Positions 18,298-27,510 of a DNA stretch of 64,000 nt are shown piece by piece (the first letter of the stretch is position 1; every line of letters starts with the position of its first letter). The stretch comes from Clostridium saccharoperbutylacetonicum N1-4(HMT) (lineage in GTDB: Bacteria > Bacillota > Clostridia > Clostridiales > Clostridiaceae), in the NCBI RefSeq assembly GCF_000340885.1, contig NC_020291.1, forward strand, positions 5,083,001 to 5,147,000, given 5' to 3'. The notes under the pieces are model-generated. The model saw only the letters and a program-made list of their open reading frames with translations. It was not told where the DNA came from and did not search any database. Made by a program: the position numbers and the translations under genes.

Positions 18298-18541
18298 CAG
18301 TTTACAATTTACAGTTAACAGTTGTGGTTGAAATCCCTTACGGGATTTCTTTAATTTTTATTATACCTCACAGAAAAAGCCAAAAGCTTTTTCCTCCTTC
18401 AACTGTGCACTGCACCTTGTAAACTGCAAACTATCCCAAACTGCCAAGTTTTGCTCTCAAACTCTAAACTGTGCATTGTAAATTATAAACTGTCAAACTA
18501 TTCCCTCAACTGTAAACTGTGCCTTGTTAACTGTGAACTGG
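18298..18541. repeat. Three-stem palindromic repeat, copy B, with oligomer tail
   Basis: Core at 18319-18405: outer CAGTTG/CAACTG, hairpin 1 GAAATCCC/GGGATTTC (18330-18349, loop TTAC), hairpin 2 GAAAAAGC/GCTTTTTC (18373-18393). It is flanked by short reiterated oligomers (TTTACAATTTACAG on one side; AACTGTGCACTG, TAAACTGCAAACT and relatives on the other) up to 18541. The tail runs into the transaldolase gene and supplies its last codons. Confidence 0.75.
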
Positions 18542-19180
18542 AAACGCTGCTGCCCAATCCGCCTTAAACTTTTCAATCCCTTGGTCTGTTAAAGGATGCT
18601 TTAGCATTTGCATTACTAAGTCAAATGGTATTGTTGCTATATCTGCTCCTGCCTTGGCTGCTTCAATTACGTGAATTGGATTTCTTACACTTGCTGCTAT
18701 TATTTCTGTTTCTATTCCATGTACTGCAAATATTTCTGCTATATCTCTTACTAAATCCATTCCTATCATTGATATATCATCTACTCTTCCTAAAAATGGA
18801 CTTACATAGGTTGCTCCTGCATTTGCTGCTAGTAATGCTTGAGTTGCTGAGAATATTAAGGTTACATTTGTCTTTATTCCTTCACTAGATAATACCTTTG
18901 TTGCTTTTAAACCTTCTGCTGTCATTGGAATTTTTACTATCATATTTTTATGAATTTCTGCAATTTCTCTTCCTTCTTTTATCATTCCTGCTGCATCTTC
19001 ACTTATTACTTCTCCACTTATTGGTCCATCAACTATTTCTGTTATTTCTTTTATTACTTCGTTAAAGTCTCTGCCTTCTTTTGCTACTAGTGACGGGTTT
19101 GTTGTCACTCCACAGATTACTCCCATTTCATTTGCTTCTTTAATGTGTTCTACATTTGCTGTATCTAAAAAAAATCTCAT
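18527..19180 (-). CDS. tal: Transaldolase, fructose-6-phosphate-aldolase-like subfamily (copy 1)
   Basis: 217-residue TalC-type transaldolase transferring dihydroxyacetone units in the pentose phosphate pathway. Key residues: Asp6 (FFLDTAN), the TTNPSL loop, Schiff-base Lys83 in IVKIPMT, and [12 protein letters not shown]. It differs from the copy at 37843 in only six residues. GGGAGGGG precedes the ATG. The final residues Val-His-Ser and the stop codon fall inside an oligomer of the neighbouring palindromic repeat. It lies between the nucleoside permeases and deoC. Confidence 0.95.
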   Translation of the reverse strand: MRFFLDTANVEHIKEANEMGVICGVTTNPSLVAKEGRDFNEVIKEITEIVDGPISGEVISEDAAGMIKEGREIAEIHKNMIVKIPMTAEGLKATKVLSSEGIKTNVTLIFSATQALLAANAGATYVSPFLGRVDDISMIGMDLVRDIAEIFAVHGIETEIIAASVRNPIHVIEAAKAGADIATIPFDLVMQMLKHPLTDQGIEKFKADWAAAFPVHS

Positions 19181-19203
19181 TTTAATACCCCTCCCTCTTA
19201 ATT

Positions 19204-19364
19204 CAGATTACAATTTACAGTTGTGGTTGAAATCCCTTACAGGATTTCTTTAATTTATATTCATAAGAAAAGCTATAAGCTTTTCTTCCTTCAACTGTAA
19301 ACTGTGCACTGTACCTTGTAAACTAAAACTTATCCTAAACTGCACCTTTTAAATTGTAAACTGC
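19204..19364. repeat. Three-stem palindromic repeat, copy C
   Basis: Outer CAGTTG (19218-19223)/CAACTG (19292-19297), hairpin 1 GAAATCC/GGATTTC (19229-19248), hairpin 2 AGAAAAGCT/AGCTTTTCT (19266-19286), followed by AACTGTAAACTGTGCACTG-like oligomers. Same order and shared core GTGGTTGAAATCCCTTAC as copy B, about 900 bases away. It separates the permease gene from the transaldolase gene. Confidence 0.75.
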
Positions 19365-20321
19365 CTACCTTTTTCCTTTATCAAATGGTTCTCCTTCAGC
19401 TTTTGGTGCTCTAGATGATTTAGAAAATACTACAAGAGCAAGTAAAGTAGCTGCATAAGGGAATACCTTTAATATAACTAATGGAATTGATCCAAGTGCT
19501 GGAATAACTTGAGATACATTTGCAATTGTTGTTGCAAATCCGAAGAAAGCTGTAGCTGCAAGAATTCCAAGTGGTTTCCATTGTCCAAATATCAATGCTG
19601 CCAATGCTAGGAATCCTAAGCCTGAAACACTTCCATTAAATTCTCCTGAGAAGGTTACAAGCATTACTGCACCAGCAAAAGATGATAAGCCTCCTGAAAG
19701 TAAAACACCTATATAACGCATTTTATAAACATTGATACCTGCTGCATCAGAGGCTTGTGGATGCTCACCACATGATCTTAATCTTAAACCAAATCTTGTT
19801 TTATATATTAAGAAGGCACTTAAGAATAATATTCCTAAAGAAACCCATGTTGTTATATATGTCTTTTTAAATAATAGGTCTCCTATTATAGGAATTTGCG
19901 ATAAACCCGGTATATCCATTGGATAAAATCCATTTGTTATTCTAATACGTCCGCTTCCTGTAATAGTTCTTGCTAAAAAGATTGTTACAGCTCCTGCCAT
20001 CATATTAATAGCCGTACCACTTATTGTTTGGTCTGCATTTAAATTAATACTTGCAAAGGCATGTAAAAGTGAAAATAACATACCAACTATTATAGAAACT
20101 ACTAAACCTATCCAAATAGCAGTAGTACTACCTGCGCCCATAGATTCTTGTAATTTAGATATTGTTAAAGCCCCTGCAAAGGATCCAACAATCATAAAAC
20201 CATCAAGTCCTATATTAATTACACCACTACGTTCACAATATAGTGCTCCTAGGGCAGTCATAAGTAGAGGAATTGTATATGCAACAGCATATGGAAAAAT
20301 TTGTTGTAGTATTGCCCACAT
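19365..20321 (-). CDS. Nucleoside ABC transporter permease (NupQ-like)
   Basis: 318-residue BPD_transp_2 membrane protein with about eight to ten hydrophobic segments and the family motifs ERSGVINIGLDG near the N-terminus, RSCGEHPQASDAAGINV in the central loop and FSGEFNGSVSGLGFLALAALIFG. These match the second permease of BMP-type nucleoside importers such as B. subtilis NupNOPQ. It starts one base after the partner permease gene ends, so the two are coupled, and it forms the heterodimeric channel with it. Substrate assignment to nucleosides rests on the neighbouring phosphorylases and the BMP protein. Confidence 0.9.
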   Translation of the reverse strand: MWAILQQIFPYAVAYTIPLLMTALGALYCERSGVINIGLDGFMIVGSFAGALTISKLQESMGAGSTTAIWIGLVVSIIVGMLFSLLHAFASINLNADQTISGTAINMMAGAVTIFLARTITGSGRIRITNGFYPMDIPGLSQIPIIGDLLFKKTYITTWVSLGILFLSAFLIYKTRFGLRLRSCGEHPQASDAAGINVYKMRYIGVLLSGGLSSFAGAVMLVTFSGEFNGSVSGLGFLALAALIFGQWKPLGILAATAFFGFATTIANVSQVIPALGSIPLVILKVFPYAATLLALVVFSKSSRAPKAEGEPFDKGKR

Positions 20322-20322
20322 A

Positions 20323-21543
20323 TTATTTCTCCTCCTTGTTATCTATATCTTCAGTTTCCTTTGGTTCTTCTATATTGTTTTGTCCTGATTCTATATTGTC
20401 TTTCTCTAATTCTTTATTCTCTTCTTTATTTTCGTCATGATTTTCTTCTGGCTTCGTATTACTGCTAACAGCATTATTTTCAGCCACTTTTGCTTGTGCC
20501 ATAGCTTTTCTATGTTTAATTGCATTTACTATCATTGGTACTGCTGCACTTATAGCTGCAAAGTATATTATAGTTGCAATTATTGTGTCTGCTATTTCTG
20601 GTGGAATATTTGTATTTGCATTCATAAATCCTTTTCCAGAGTATAATACCCCAAAGAATAAAGCTGATATTAATATTCCAACTGGATTGTTTGCACCTAA
20701 TAAAGATACTGCTATTCCATCAAAACCTTGAGATGGCATTACACCAATTTGCATATTTGATGCATTTCCTACATATTGAGCTACACCTGCAAGCCCTGAA
20801 AGAGCTCCAGCTATCATCATAGACACAACTATATTTCTATTTACTGACATACCTGCATATTCTGCTGCACTCTTATTAAAACCAACAGCTTTTAATTCAT
20901 AACCTAAAACTGTTTTATTTAATATGAAAGCTATAACTATAACAGCTATTACAGCTATAAATATTCCTAAATTAATATAAGAACCTGAAAATAAGTCTGT
21001 AAGCCATTTTGTCTTTAAGGAAGCTGCTTCCACAATACTCTTAGATTCTGTTTCAGTTGAACCTTTAAAGTAAGCTGGTATAGCATAATAAACTATCCAA
21101 TAACAAATCCAGTTCATCATAATTGCTGATACTACTTCATTAACATTAAATTTAGCTTTTAATACTCCTGGTACAAAAGCCCATAAAGCTCCTGCTATAG
21201 CTCCTGCTACTATCATAACAAGTAATAATATAACTCTTGGAAGCACTGCTCCATAAGTTAATCCAATTACAGTTGCACAAAATCCACCAAAAAGCATTTG
21301 TCCTGGTGTACCAATATTGAAAAGACCAGTCTTAAAGGCAAATCCAACAGAAAGTCCTGTAAGTATTAATGGTGTTGCTGTAGCTAAGGTATCACCAAAT
21401 CTTTTAAAATTTATAAGTGCGCCTTTATAAAGATAAGCATAGCCTTCTGCTGGGTTATCTCCAATAATAAACATTAAGATTGCACCTGCTATTAATCCTA
21501 ATACAACTGCAAGTATAGAATTCAACGCTTCTTTCTTACTCAT
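20323..21543 (-). CDS. Nucleoside ABC transporter permease (NupP-like)
   Basis: 406-residue BPD_transp_2 permease. Hydrophobic segments run through residues 1-345, with FKTGLFNIGTPGQMLFGGF, ELKAVGFNKSAAEYAGMSV and MPSQGFDGIAVSLLGANNP typical of the first BMP-type permease. The last 60 residues are an unusual hydrophilic tail very rich in Glu, Asn and Lys (from KPEENHDENKEEN onward), longer than in most relatives, probably cytoplasmic and disordered. The start overlaps the end of the ATPase gene by eight bases. GGAGGAAAGTCAG precedes the ATG. Confidence 0.9.
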   Translation of the reverse strand: MSKKEALNSILAVVLGLIAGAILMFIIGDNPAEGYAYLYKGALINFKRFGDTLATATPLILTGLSVGFAFKTGLFNIGTPGQMLFGGFCATVIGLTYGAVLPRVILLLVMIVAGAIAGALWAFVPGVLKAKFNVNEVVSAIMMNWICYWIVYYAIPAYFKGSTETESKSIVEAASLKTKWLTDLFSGSYINLGIFIAVIAVIVIAFILNKTVLGYELKAVGFNKSAAEYAGMSVNRNIVVSMMIAGALSGLAGVAQYVGNASNMQIGVMPSQGFDGIAVSLLGANNPVGILISALFFGVLYSGKGFMNANTNIPPEIADTIIATIIYFAAISAAVPMIVNAIKHRKAMAQAKVAENNAVSSNTKPEENHDENKEENKELEKDNIESGQNNIEEPKETEDIDNKEEK

Positions 21544-23065
21544 CTGACTTTCCTCCTTTTTGAATTCCAGCCATCATCAGACCGATTTCATTTTCATTTG
21601 TTTCTGAAGCATTAACTATTCCTATTAATTCTCCACTATTAATTATTGCAATTCTATCTGATAAATTCATAATTTCGCTAAGTTCTAAAGATACAAGCAG
21701 TACTGCTTTTCCTTGATCTCTTTGTTCTACAAGTCTTTTGTGGATATATTCTATAGATCCTACATCAAGACCTCTTGTTGGTTGAACAGCTATTAATAAA
21801 TCTGGATTTAATTCTACTTCACGCCCAATTATAGCCTTTTGCTGATTACCACCTGACATTGTTCTAGCAAAAGATTTTCCACCTTCTCCTGATCTAACAT
21901 CAAATTCCTTTATGATTTTTTCAGCATAATCGTGTATAGCACCCTTATTTAATAAGCCATGCTTTGAAAATGGTTCTTTATTGTAAATTTCTAAAACCAT
22001 ATTATTTTCAATTGTATAGTCTAATACTAAGCCTCTTTTTTGACGATCTTCTGGTATATGAGCAATTCCGCTTCTTATACGCTTACGTATTGACATATTT
22101 GTTATATCTTCATTTTTAAAATAAACTTTTCCTGATTTTACTGTTCTCATTCCTGTTATTGCTTCAACTAATTCGGACTGTCCATTTCCTTCTACTCCTG
22201 CAATTCCAAGGATTTCTCCAGCTTTAACTTCTACGGAAAAATTATTAACTCCTAGAACCTTCTTATTATTTAAAACAGAAAGATTCTCAACCTTTAAAAC
22301 TACTTCACCTGGTTCCTTCGGTTTTTTATCAACTTTAAAGCTAACAGGTCTACCAACCATCATTTCAGCCATTTTTTCTTGTGAAGTTCCCTTAACATCT
22401 ACACTTCCTATATATTTTCCACGTCTAATTACTGTACAAGTATCTGCAACAGCTTTAATTTCTTTAAGCTTATGAGTAATTAAGATAATTGATTTACCTT
22501 CTCTAATAAGATTCTTCATTATTTTCATTAGTTCTTCAATTTCTTGTGGTGTAAGTACTGCTGTAGGTTCGTCAAAAATTAACACCTCAGCATCTCTGTA
22601 AAGCATCTTTAAAATTTCAACTCTTTGCTGCATTCCAACTGATATATCTTCTATTTTTTCATATGGATCAACTTTTAATTCGTATTTCTTAGATAACTCT
22701 TCTATCTTTTTAGCTGCACTTTTAATGTCTACTACTAAGCCTTTTTTAGGTTCGCAGCCTAAAATTATATTCTCAGTAACAGTAAAATTTTCAACTAGTT
22801 TAAAATGTTGGTGAACCATTCCTATTCCTAAATCATTTGCTACATTAGGATTTGATATTTTTACTTCTTTTCCTCTTACTTTTATACTTCCCACTTCAGG
22901 CTGATACATTCCAAAAAGCACTGACATTAATGTCGACTTACCAGCTCCATTTTCACCAAGTAACGCGTGAATCTCACCCTTTTTCAATCTAAGAGTAATA
23001 TTATCATTAGCTACTATTCCTGGGAATTCTTTTCGAATATTTAGCATTTCAACTACATATTCCAT
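21536..23065 (-). CDS. Nucleoside ABC transporter ATPase (NupO-like)
   Basis: 509 residues, two tandem ATP-binding cassettes. Cassette 1: Walker [10 protein letters not shown], signature-like SVGMQQRVEI, Walker B VLIFDEPTAV. Cassette 2: degenerate Walker A GVEGNGQSEL, signature MSGGNQQKAI, and an altered Walker B, LLIAVQPTRG, where the usual Asp-Glu is Val-Gln, as in this family of nucleoside importers. Energises the two permeases encoded directly behind it. It is separated from the binding-protein gene by 171 bases that hold a hairpin with a T-run, so it is probably made at a lower level. Confidence 0.92.
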   Translation of the reverse strand: MEYVVEMLNIRKEFPGIVANDNITLRLKKGEIHALLGENGAGKSTLMSVLFGMYQPEVGSIKVRGKEVKISNPNVANDLGIGMVHQHFKLVENFTVTENIILGCEPKKGLVVDIKSAAKKIEELSKKYELKVDPYEKIEDISVGMQQRVEILKMLYRDAEVLIFDEPTAVLTPQEIEELMKIMKNLIREGKSIILITHKLKEIKAVADTCTVIRRGKYIGSVDVKGTSQEKMAEMMVGRPVSFKVDKKPKEPGEVVLKVENLSVLNNKKVLGVNNFSVEVKAGEILGIAGVEGNGQSELVEAITGMRTVKSGKVYFKNEDITNMSIRKRIRSGIAHIPEDRQKRGLVLDYTIENNMVLEIYNKEPFSKHGLLNKGAIHDYAEKIIKEFDVRSGEGGKSFARTMSGGNQQKAIIGREVELNPDLLIAVQPTRGLDVGSIEYIHKRLVEQRDQGKAVLLVSLELSEIMNLSDRIAIINSGELIGIVNASETNENEIGLMMAGIQKGGKSDE

Positions 23066-23118
23066 TAATTACTCCTCCTTATTTAACTCCTAATTGTTAT
23101 AACTATAATTGATCTTTG

Positions 23119-23191
23119 CAAAAAATAAAGGATGAAATTTCTTTCAGATCTAAATCTATAAGATTAACAAACCTGTAGAAATTCATCCTTT
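23119..23191 (-). terminator. Attenuator-type hairpin behind the nucleoside-binding lipoprotein gene
   Basis: AAAGGATGAAATTTCT (23127-23142) pairs with AGAAATTCATCCTTT (23177-23191) with one bulged base; the minus-strand RNA continues into a T-rich stretch. It sits inside the operon, so it probably terminates partially and raises the binding protein over the ATPase and permeases. Confidence 0.6.
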
Positions 23192-23236
23192 TGTTTTACT
23201 ATTAGTAGAATCCTAACTACATTGTCTTAGGAATTA

Positions 23237-24346
23237 TTATTTTATTAATGATCCATCATTTTTGTCATTCACTTTAACTGATCCATCTTTAAGTTTTCCA
23301 ACCACATCATTAACTGTTTTCATTGTATCGTCAGTTAAATTTGGATTCTTTTCTGGAATACCAACTGCGTCCTTTGTAATATCAAATATTAATGTTTGAC
23401 CACCTGGGAATTTACCATCTTTTAATTGCTTAACCATTTCATAACTTGCTGTTTCAACTTTCTTTACAGCAGAAGTAAGAACTACTGATTTATTATCTGC
23501 ACCAACACCATCTTGATATTGATCTCTGTCAACACCAATAACCCAAACTGGCTTACCAGCTGCTGCTCTTGCTTTAGCTTCTGTTATAACACCATTTCCA
23601 ACTCCACCAGCTGCACAGAATACTGCTTTTACGCCTCTGTCATACATTTGAGCTGCAAGTTGTTGTCCTGCTGCTGAATCGTTGAATGTACCTTGATATA
23701 CTACATTTTCTGCTTTTAATGTCATTTTAGTTCCTAAATTCTTGTTTGCATAAGCAACACCTTGTTGGAATCCCCAGTTGAACTTTTGAACAGCAGGAAT
23801 TTCCATACCACCAATAAATCCTAGGTCTCCTTCTTTAAGTTGAACTGATGCTGCAACACCTGCAATAAATCCTGCTTGATGTTCTGCAAATAATATAGAT
23901 ACTGCATTGTCTCCTACTTTGTAGTTTGCTTTTGGAGTAGCTCCATCATTTGGAGTACCATCAATTAATACAAAGTGTGCATCCTTATATTGATCTTGAG
24001 CTTTGAAAATAGCTGTTTCAAATTTAAATCCTGGAGTAGCTATAAACTTGAATCCAGAGTCATAAAGATCCCCAATGTTCTTTAAGTAGTCTGCTTCAGT
24101 TTCTCCACTTGGTTTAACATATTTTGTTTCAGTTCCAAAATCTTTTTCAGTCTTCTTTAATCCTTCCCAAGTACCTTGGTTGAATGACTTATCGTCGATT
24201 GTTCCTGAGTCAGTTACCATACCTACTTTTAATTTTTCTTCAGTCTTACCAGCTTTGTCACCAGCACCTGATGAACTTCCACATCCAGCTAATAAAGTAA
24301 CTGTAATTGCTGAAATTGCTAATAATGATAATAATCTTTTTTTCAT
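23237..24346 (-). CDS. BMP/PnrA-family nucleoside-binding lipoprotein
   Basis: Extracytoplasmic nucleoside receptor, 369 residues. The signal peptide ends TLLAGC (lipidated Cys22), followed by a short Ser/Gly linker. Family features: VGMVTDSGTIDDKSFNQGTWEG at the N-terminus (the Asp-Lys-Ser-Phe contact loop), GFKFETAI, GFIGGMEIPAV, AAGGVGNGV and VIGVDRDQ. GGAGGAAAATTTT precedes the ATG. It lies 22 bases behind deoD and heads the transporter part of the unit; purine nucleosides are the likely ligands. Confidence 0.92.
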   Translation of the reverse strand: MKKRLLSLLAISAITVTLLAGCGSSSGAGDKAGKTEEKLKVGMVTDSGTIDDKSFNQGTWEGLKKTEKDFGTETKYVKPSGETEADYLKNIGDLYDSGFKFIATPGFKFETAIFKAQDQYKDAHFVLIDGTPNDGATPKANYKVGDNAVSILFAEHQAGFIAGVAASVQLKEGDLGFIGGMEIPAVQKFNWGFQQGVAYANKNLGTKMTLKAENVVYQGTFNDSAAGQQLAAQMYDRGVKAVFCAAGGVGNGVITEAKARAAAGKPVWVIGVDRDQYQDGVGADNKSVVLTSAVKKVETASYEMVKQLKDGKFPGGQTLIFDITKDAVGIPEKNPNLTDDTMKTVNDVVGKLKDGSVKVNDKNDGSLIK

Positions 24347-24368
24347 AAAATTTTCCTCCTAAAATTTA

Positions 24369-25082
24369 TTATTTTGCTATTTCAAGGGCTATTTTCATCA
24401 TTTCTGTAAAACTCAATTGTCTATCTTCTGCTGAAAGTGATTCTCCAGTTAACACACTATCTGAAATTGTAAGTAAACATAATGCATTTTTTCCAGCCTC
24501 TGCAGCGTTCATATAAAGTGCAGCTGCCTCCATCTCTACAGCAAGAATACCCATGCTTCTCCACTTATCAGTTGCTGTTTTATCTGCGCAATAAAATGTA
24601 TCAGATGATAATATATTTCCTACAACAACATTAATATTATTTTCTTTTGCTGCTTCAACTGCATTACTAACTAAATCAAAGCTTGCTATAGGAGCGAAAG
24701 TTCCTGGTAAATTATATTGAGACGCATAATTAGAATTAGTAGATGCACCTAAACCGATTACAACATCGCGTAAATTTAACTTCTCAGATAAACTGCCTGC
24801 TGTTCCAATTCTGATAATGTTGTCTACACCATAAAAATTAAACAATTCATAGGAATATATTCCAATAGATGGCATTCCCATTCCGCCTCCCATAACAGAA
24901 ACGCGTTTTCCTTTATAGTTACCTGTGTATCCAAACATATTTCTAATTGTATTAAATTGAACAACATCCTCTAGGAAATTTTCTGCAATAAATTTAGCTC
25001 TCAGTGGATCACCTGGCATTAACACTGTTTTGGCTATTTCTCCTAATTGTGCCCCAATATGGGGAGTTGGTGTATTTGTCAT
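24369..25082 (-). CDS. deoD: Purine nucleoside phosphorylase, DeoD type
   Basis: Hexameric phosphorylase of the NP-I family cleaving purine (deoxy)ribonucleosides with phosphate. 237 residues from the ATG at 25082, which has GGAGGAGAGAATT before it; a TTG at 25097 lies within that ribosome site and is rejected. Motifs: PHIGAQ, MPGDPLRAK (phosphate-binding Arg), GGGMGMPSIGIYSYEL, RIGTAGS, and EMEAAALY with the catalytic Asp in TISDSVLTG. Its sugar-phosphate products go to phosphopentomutase encoded two genes upstream. Confidence 0.94.
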   Translation of the reverse strand: MTNTPTPHIGAQLGEIAKTVLMPGDPLRAKFIAENFLEDVVQFNTIRNMFGYTGNYKGKRVSVMGGGMGMPSIGIYSYELFNFYGVDNIIRIGTAGSLSEKLNLRDVVIGLGASTNSNYASQYNLPGTFAPIASFDLVSNAVEAAKENNINVVVGNILSSDTFYCADKTATDKWRSMGILAVEMEAAALYMNAAEAGKNALCLLTISDSVLTGESLSAEDRQLSFTEMMKIALEIAK

Positions 25083-25107
25083 AATTCTCTCCTCCAAAAA
25101 TCACATT

Positions 25108-25782
25108 TTAAATCTTATCTTTATTTATTTTTAAATGTACCAGAACTACTTTTTTAAATAGTTCTGATACAAATTGTATACTTGGGCCTCCTGCAAAGGC
25201 AGCAATTGCTGTTACCAAGCCAGCTTTCCCACCTAGGGTAAATCCAATAGTAACTGAAGTAATATCACATATTATCTTTGCTGTTCGAAATTGAGACTTT
25301 ATTTTATCTCTCAATATCATTGCTATACATGTAAACGGATCTAATCCAATGTCTATAGCTATGAAAATTCCTAGACCTATAAATATCATTGAACACCCAC
25401 AAATTGCACTTAATATTCTCCATTCTAAAATAAAAGGGAAATTGATATAATCATAAATTTTGGCACCTATTCCTACAAAAGTTCCCATAGGAATCGTATA
25501 TATAAATGTACCTATATTAATATATCTTCTATTTAGTATTACTACTATTATTATCAACGAATAATTTACTACATTTGTTATTATTCCAAGTCCACTTTGT
25601 GGAAGTCTACATGCATTACGAACTCCATCATATAAAATTGCTACTGCATCATTTCCAAGCATTGCAGCTGAGTTAAATGCAATTCCAAAGCCTATAAATG
25701 CTACACCAATTAATGCTATTGCAATTTTTACAAGAAATATTTTATTGTATTCCTTCTTAATTTTATTAATGAAACTATCCAT
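25108..25782 (-). CDS. YczE/YitT-like membrane protein
   Basis: 224-residue integral membrane protein with about five to six hydrophobic segments (IALIGVAFIGFGIAFN, GLGIITNVVNYSLIIIVV, SAICGCSMIFIGLGIFI and others). Family features are the repeated GIAFN..AMLGNDAVAIL and GLGIFIAIDIGLDPFTCIAM elements, which place it with the YczE/YyaS/YitT group (DUF6198), of unknown transport function. It lies between deoB and deoD with spacings under 30 bases, firmly inside the nucleoside operon. That context suggests a role with nucleosides or their bases, perhaps export of the free base left after phosphorolysis; this is inference only. Confidence 0.75.
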   Translation of the reverse strand: MDSFINKIKKEYNKIFLVKIAIALIGVAFIGFGIAFNSAAMLGNDAVAILYDGVRNACRLPQSGLGIITNVVNYSLIIIVVILNRRYINIGTFIYTIPMGTFVGIGAKIYDYINFPFILEWRILSAICGCSMIFIGLGIFIAIDIGLDPFTCIAMILRDKIKSQFRTAKIICDITSVTIGFTLGGKAGLVTAIAAFAGGPSIQFVSELFKKVVLVHLKINKDKI

Positions 25783-25811
25783 TAACCACTACCCTTCCTT
25801 GGCTGTACATA

Positions 25812-27002
25812 TTAAATAAGCTTACTTAATACTGATTCACCGATTGTATTTTTGGGCATTTCTATTTGAAAATTATCTGCTATTGTAGCACCAATTGCAG
25901 CAAAACTATTACTTGTTTCCATCAAACCACTTTGTGTCATTGATGGTGAATATGCTAAGAAAGGAACAAATTCACGTGTATGATCAGTACCTTTATAAGT
26001 AGGATCATTACCATGATCAGCAGTGATTATTAATAAATCATCCGCTCTTAATTTGTCTAGTAATTTGCCTAAATTAATATCAAACTTTTCTAATTCTTCT
26101 GCATAGCCAACTGGATTTCTTCTATGTCCCCACAATGCATCAAAATCAACTAAATTGATAAAGCATAATCCTTTAAATTCTTTATCTGCAAGCTCTAAAG
26201 TTTGTTCCATACCATGAACAGAGCTTTTTGATTTATTAGATTCTGTAATTCCTTCTCCGTCAAAAATATCATTAATTTTTCCTACAGAGATAACGTCTAG
26301 TCCACTATTTTTTAATACATTAAGAGCAGTTTCTCCATATGGTTTTAAAGCATAATCATGTCTATTGCTTGTTCTTTTAAATTCACCTTTTTTTGCTCCT
26401 AAATATGGTCTTGCTATAACTCTTCCAACTTTCCATTCATCTTTAAGAGTTATTTCTCTAGCTATTTCACAGCAACGGTAAAGCTCATCTAATCCAAAGG
26501 TTTCTTCATGACCACAAATTTGTAAAACAGAATCTGCTGAAGTATATACAATCATATCCCCTGTTTTCATTTGATGTTCACCAAGTTCATCTAAAATTTC
26601 TGTACCGCTGGCACTCTTATTCCCTACAATATTATGTCCTGTTCTTTTTGTTAACTCATCTAGCAATTCCTTTGGGAAACCTGTATCTGTAAATGTTTGA
26701 AATGGAGTTTCTATTTTTAGTCCCATCATTTCCCAATGGCCAGTCATTGTATCTTTACCTACACTTGCTTCTTTCATTTTCATAAAATGAGCTAATGGCC
26801 TTTCAACTGCTGCTACATGCTTTATTGGATGTAAATTTGCTAACCCAAGCTTTTGCAAATTAGGTATTTTAAAGCTTTCAACACTTTCTGCTATATGCCC
26901 AAGCGTATCTACTCCAGTATCTCCATATTCTCTTGAATCGTTCATTTCTCCAACTCCAAGAGAATCTATTACAATTGTAAAAATTCTATTATATTTTTTC
27001 AT
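25812..27002 (-). CDS. deoB: Phosphopentomutase
   Basis: Manganese-dependent alkaline-phosphatase-superfamily mutase converting (deoxy)ribose-1-phosphate to the 5-phosphate. 396 residues. Metal-site and active-site motifs: [26 protein letters not shown] (with the phosphorylated Thr), [28 protein letters not shown], and the C-terminal [19 protein letters not shown]. It links the phosphorylases DeoD and Udp to DeoC and the pentose phosphate pathway. AAAGGATGAAAT precedes the ATG. Cotranscribed with cdd upstream. Confidence 0.96.
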   Translation of the reverse strand: MKKYNRIFTIVIDSLGVGEMNDSREYGDTGVDTLGHIAESVESFKIPNLQKLGLANLHPIKHVAAVERPLAHFMKMKEASVGKDTMTGHWEMMGLKIETPFQTFTDTGFPKELLDELTKRTGHNIVGNKSASGTEILDELGEHQMKTGDMIVYTSADSVLQICGHEETFGLDELYRCCEIAREITLKDEWKVGRVIARPYLGAKKGEFKRTSNRHDYALKPYGETALNVLKNSGLDVISVGKINDIFDGEGITESNKSKSSVHGMEQTLELADKEFKGLCFINLVDFDALWGHRRNPVGYAEELEKFDINLGKLLDKLRADDLLIITADHGNDPTYKGTDHTREFVPFLAYSPSMTQSGLMETSNSFAAIGATIADNFQIEMPKNTIGESVLSKLI

Positions 27003-27070
27003 ATTTCATCCTTTCTAAGTTAATAATGCTTTAATTATCTTATGCATTATAAACAATTGATTTTATTTTT

Positions 27071-27472
27071 TTACCTCAAATCTTCTTCGCCAAAAGACAT
27101 TGGTAATAATTCTTCTATATCAGTAAGTTTTTCTATCTTTTTATTAGATAATACTATTGGTGTATTTTTTTCTAATAACTCTGCTAATACCTGTCTGCAT
27201 GCTCCACATGGAGTTGCTAATGTTTTTCCATCACTTACAATAGCTATTGCTTCTATATCACTTTTACGATATCCATTGGAATAAGCTTGAAAAATTGCAT
27301 TTCTTTCAGCACAATTTGTTAATCCATAAGATGCATTTTCTATATTAGCTCCTATAAAGTATTTCTTATCTTTAGTTAAAACACAAGAACCAACATGATA
27401 CTTTGAATAAGGTGCATATGCATTTTCCATAGCCTCAAAGGCTTTATCTAAAATATCTTGATATTTATCCAT
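27071..27472 (-). CDS. cdd: Cytidine deaminase
   Basis: Zinc enzyme deaminating cytidine and deoxycytidine to uridine forms, 133 residues, tetrameric type. Zinc ligands Cys54 (CAERNA, with catalytic Glu56), Cys89 and Cys92 (PCGACRQ) are seen; FGANIENASYG binds the ribose. I choose the ATG at 27472 because GGGAG lies nine bases before it; the ATG at 27481 is directly joined to that GGGAG. It supplies uridine for the Udp encoded just upstream. Confidence 0.94.
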   Translation of the reverse strand: MDKYQDILDKAFEAMENAYAPYSKYHVGSCVLTKDKKYFIGANIENASYGLTNCAERNAIFQAYSNGYRKSDIEAIAIVSDGKTLATPCGACRQVLAELLEKNTPIVLSNKKIEKLTDIEELLPMSFGEEDLR

Positions 27473-27510
27473 ATTTCCCATCTCCCATAATTAAATAATT
27501 TATTATTAAA

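Noticed and set aside
18298..18541. Reiterated AACTGT-type oligomers as a CRISPR array
   Set aside because: Units are 6-14 bases, irregular, without unique spacers of constant length.
18625..18888. 87-codon plus-strand frames opposite both transaldolase genes (also 37941-38204)
   Set aside because: Conserved only because the genes on the other strand are nearly identical; Leu-rich antisense shadows.
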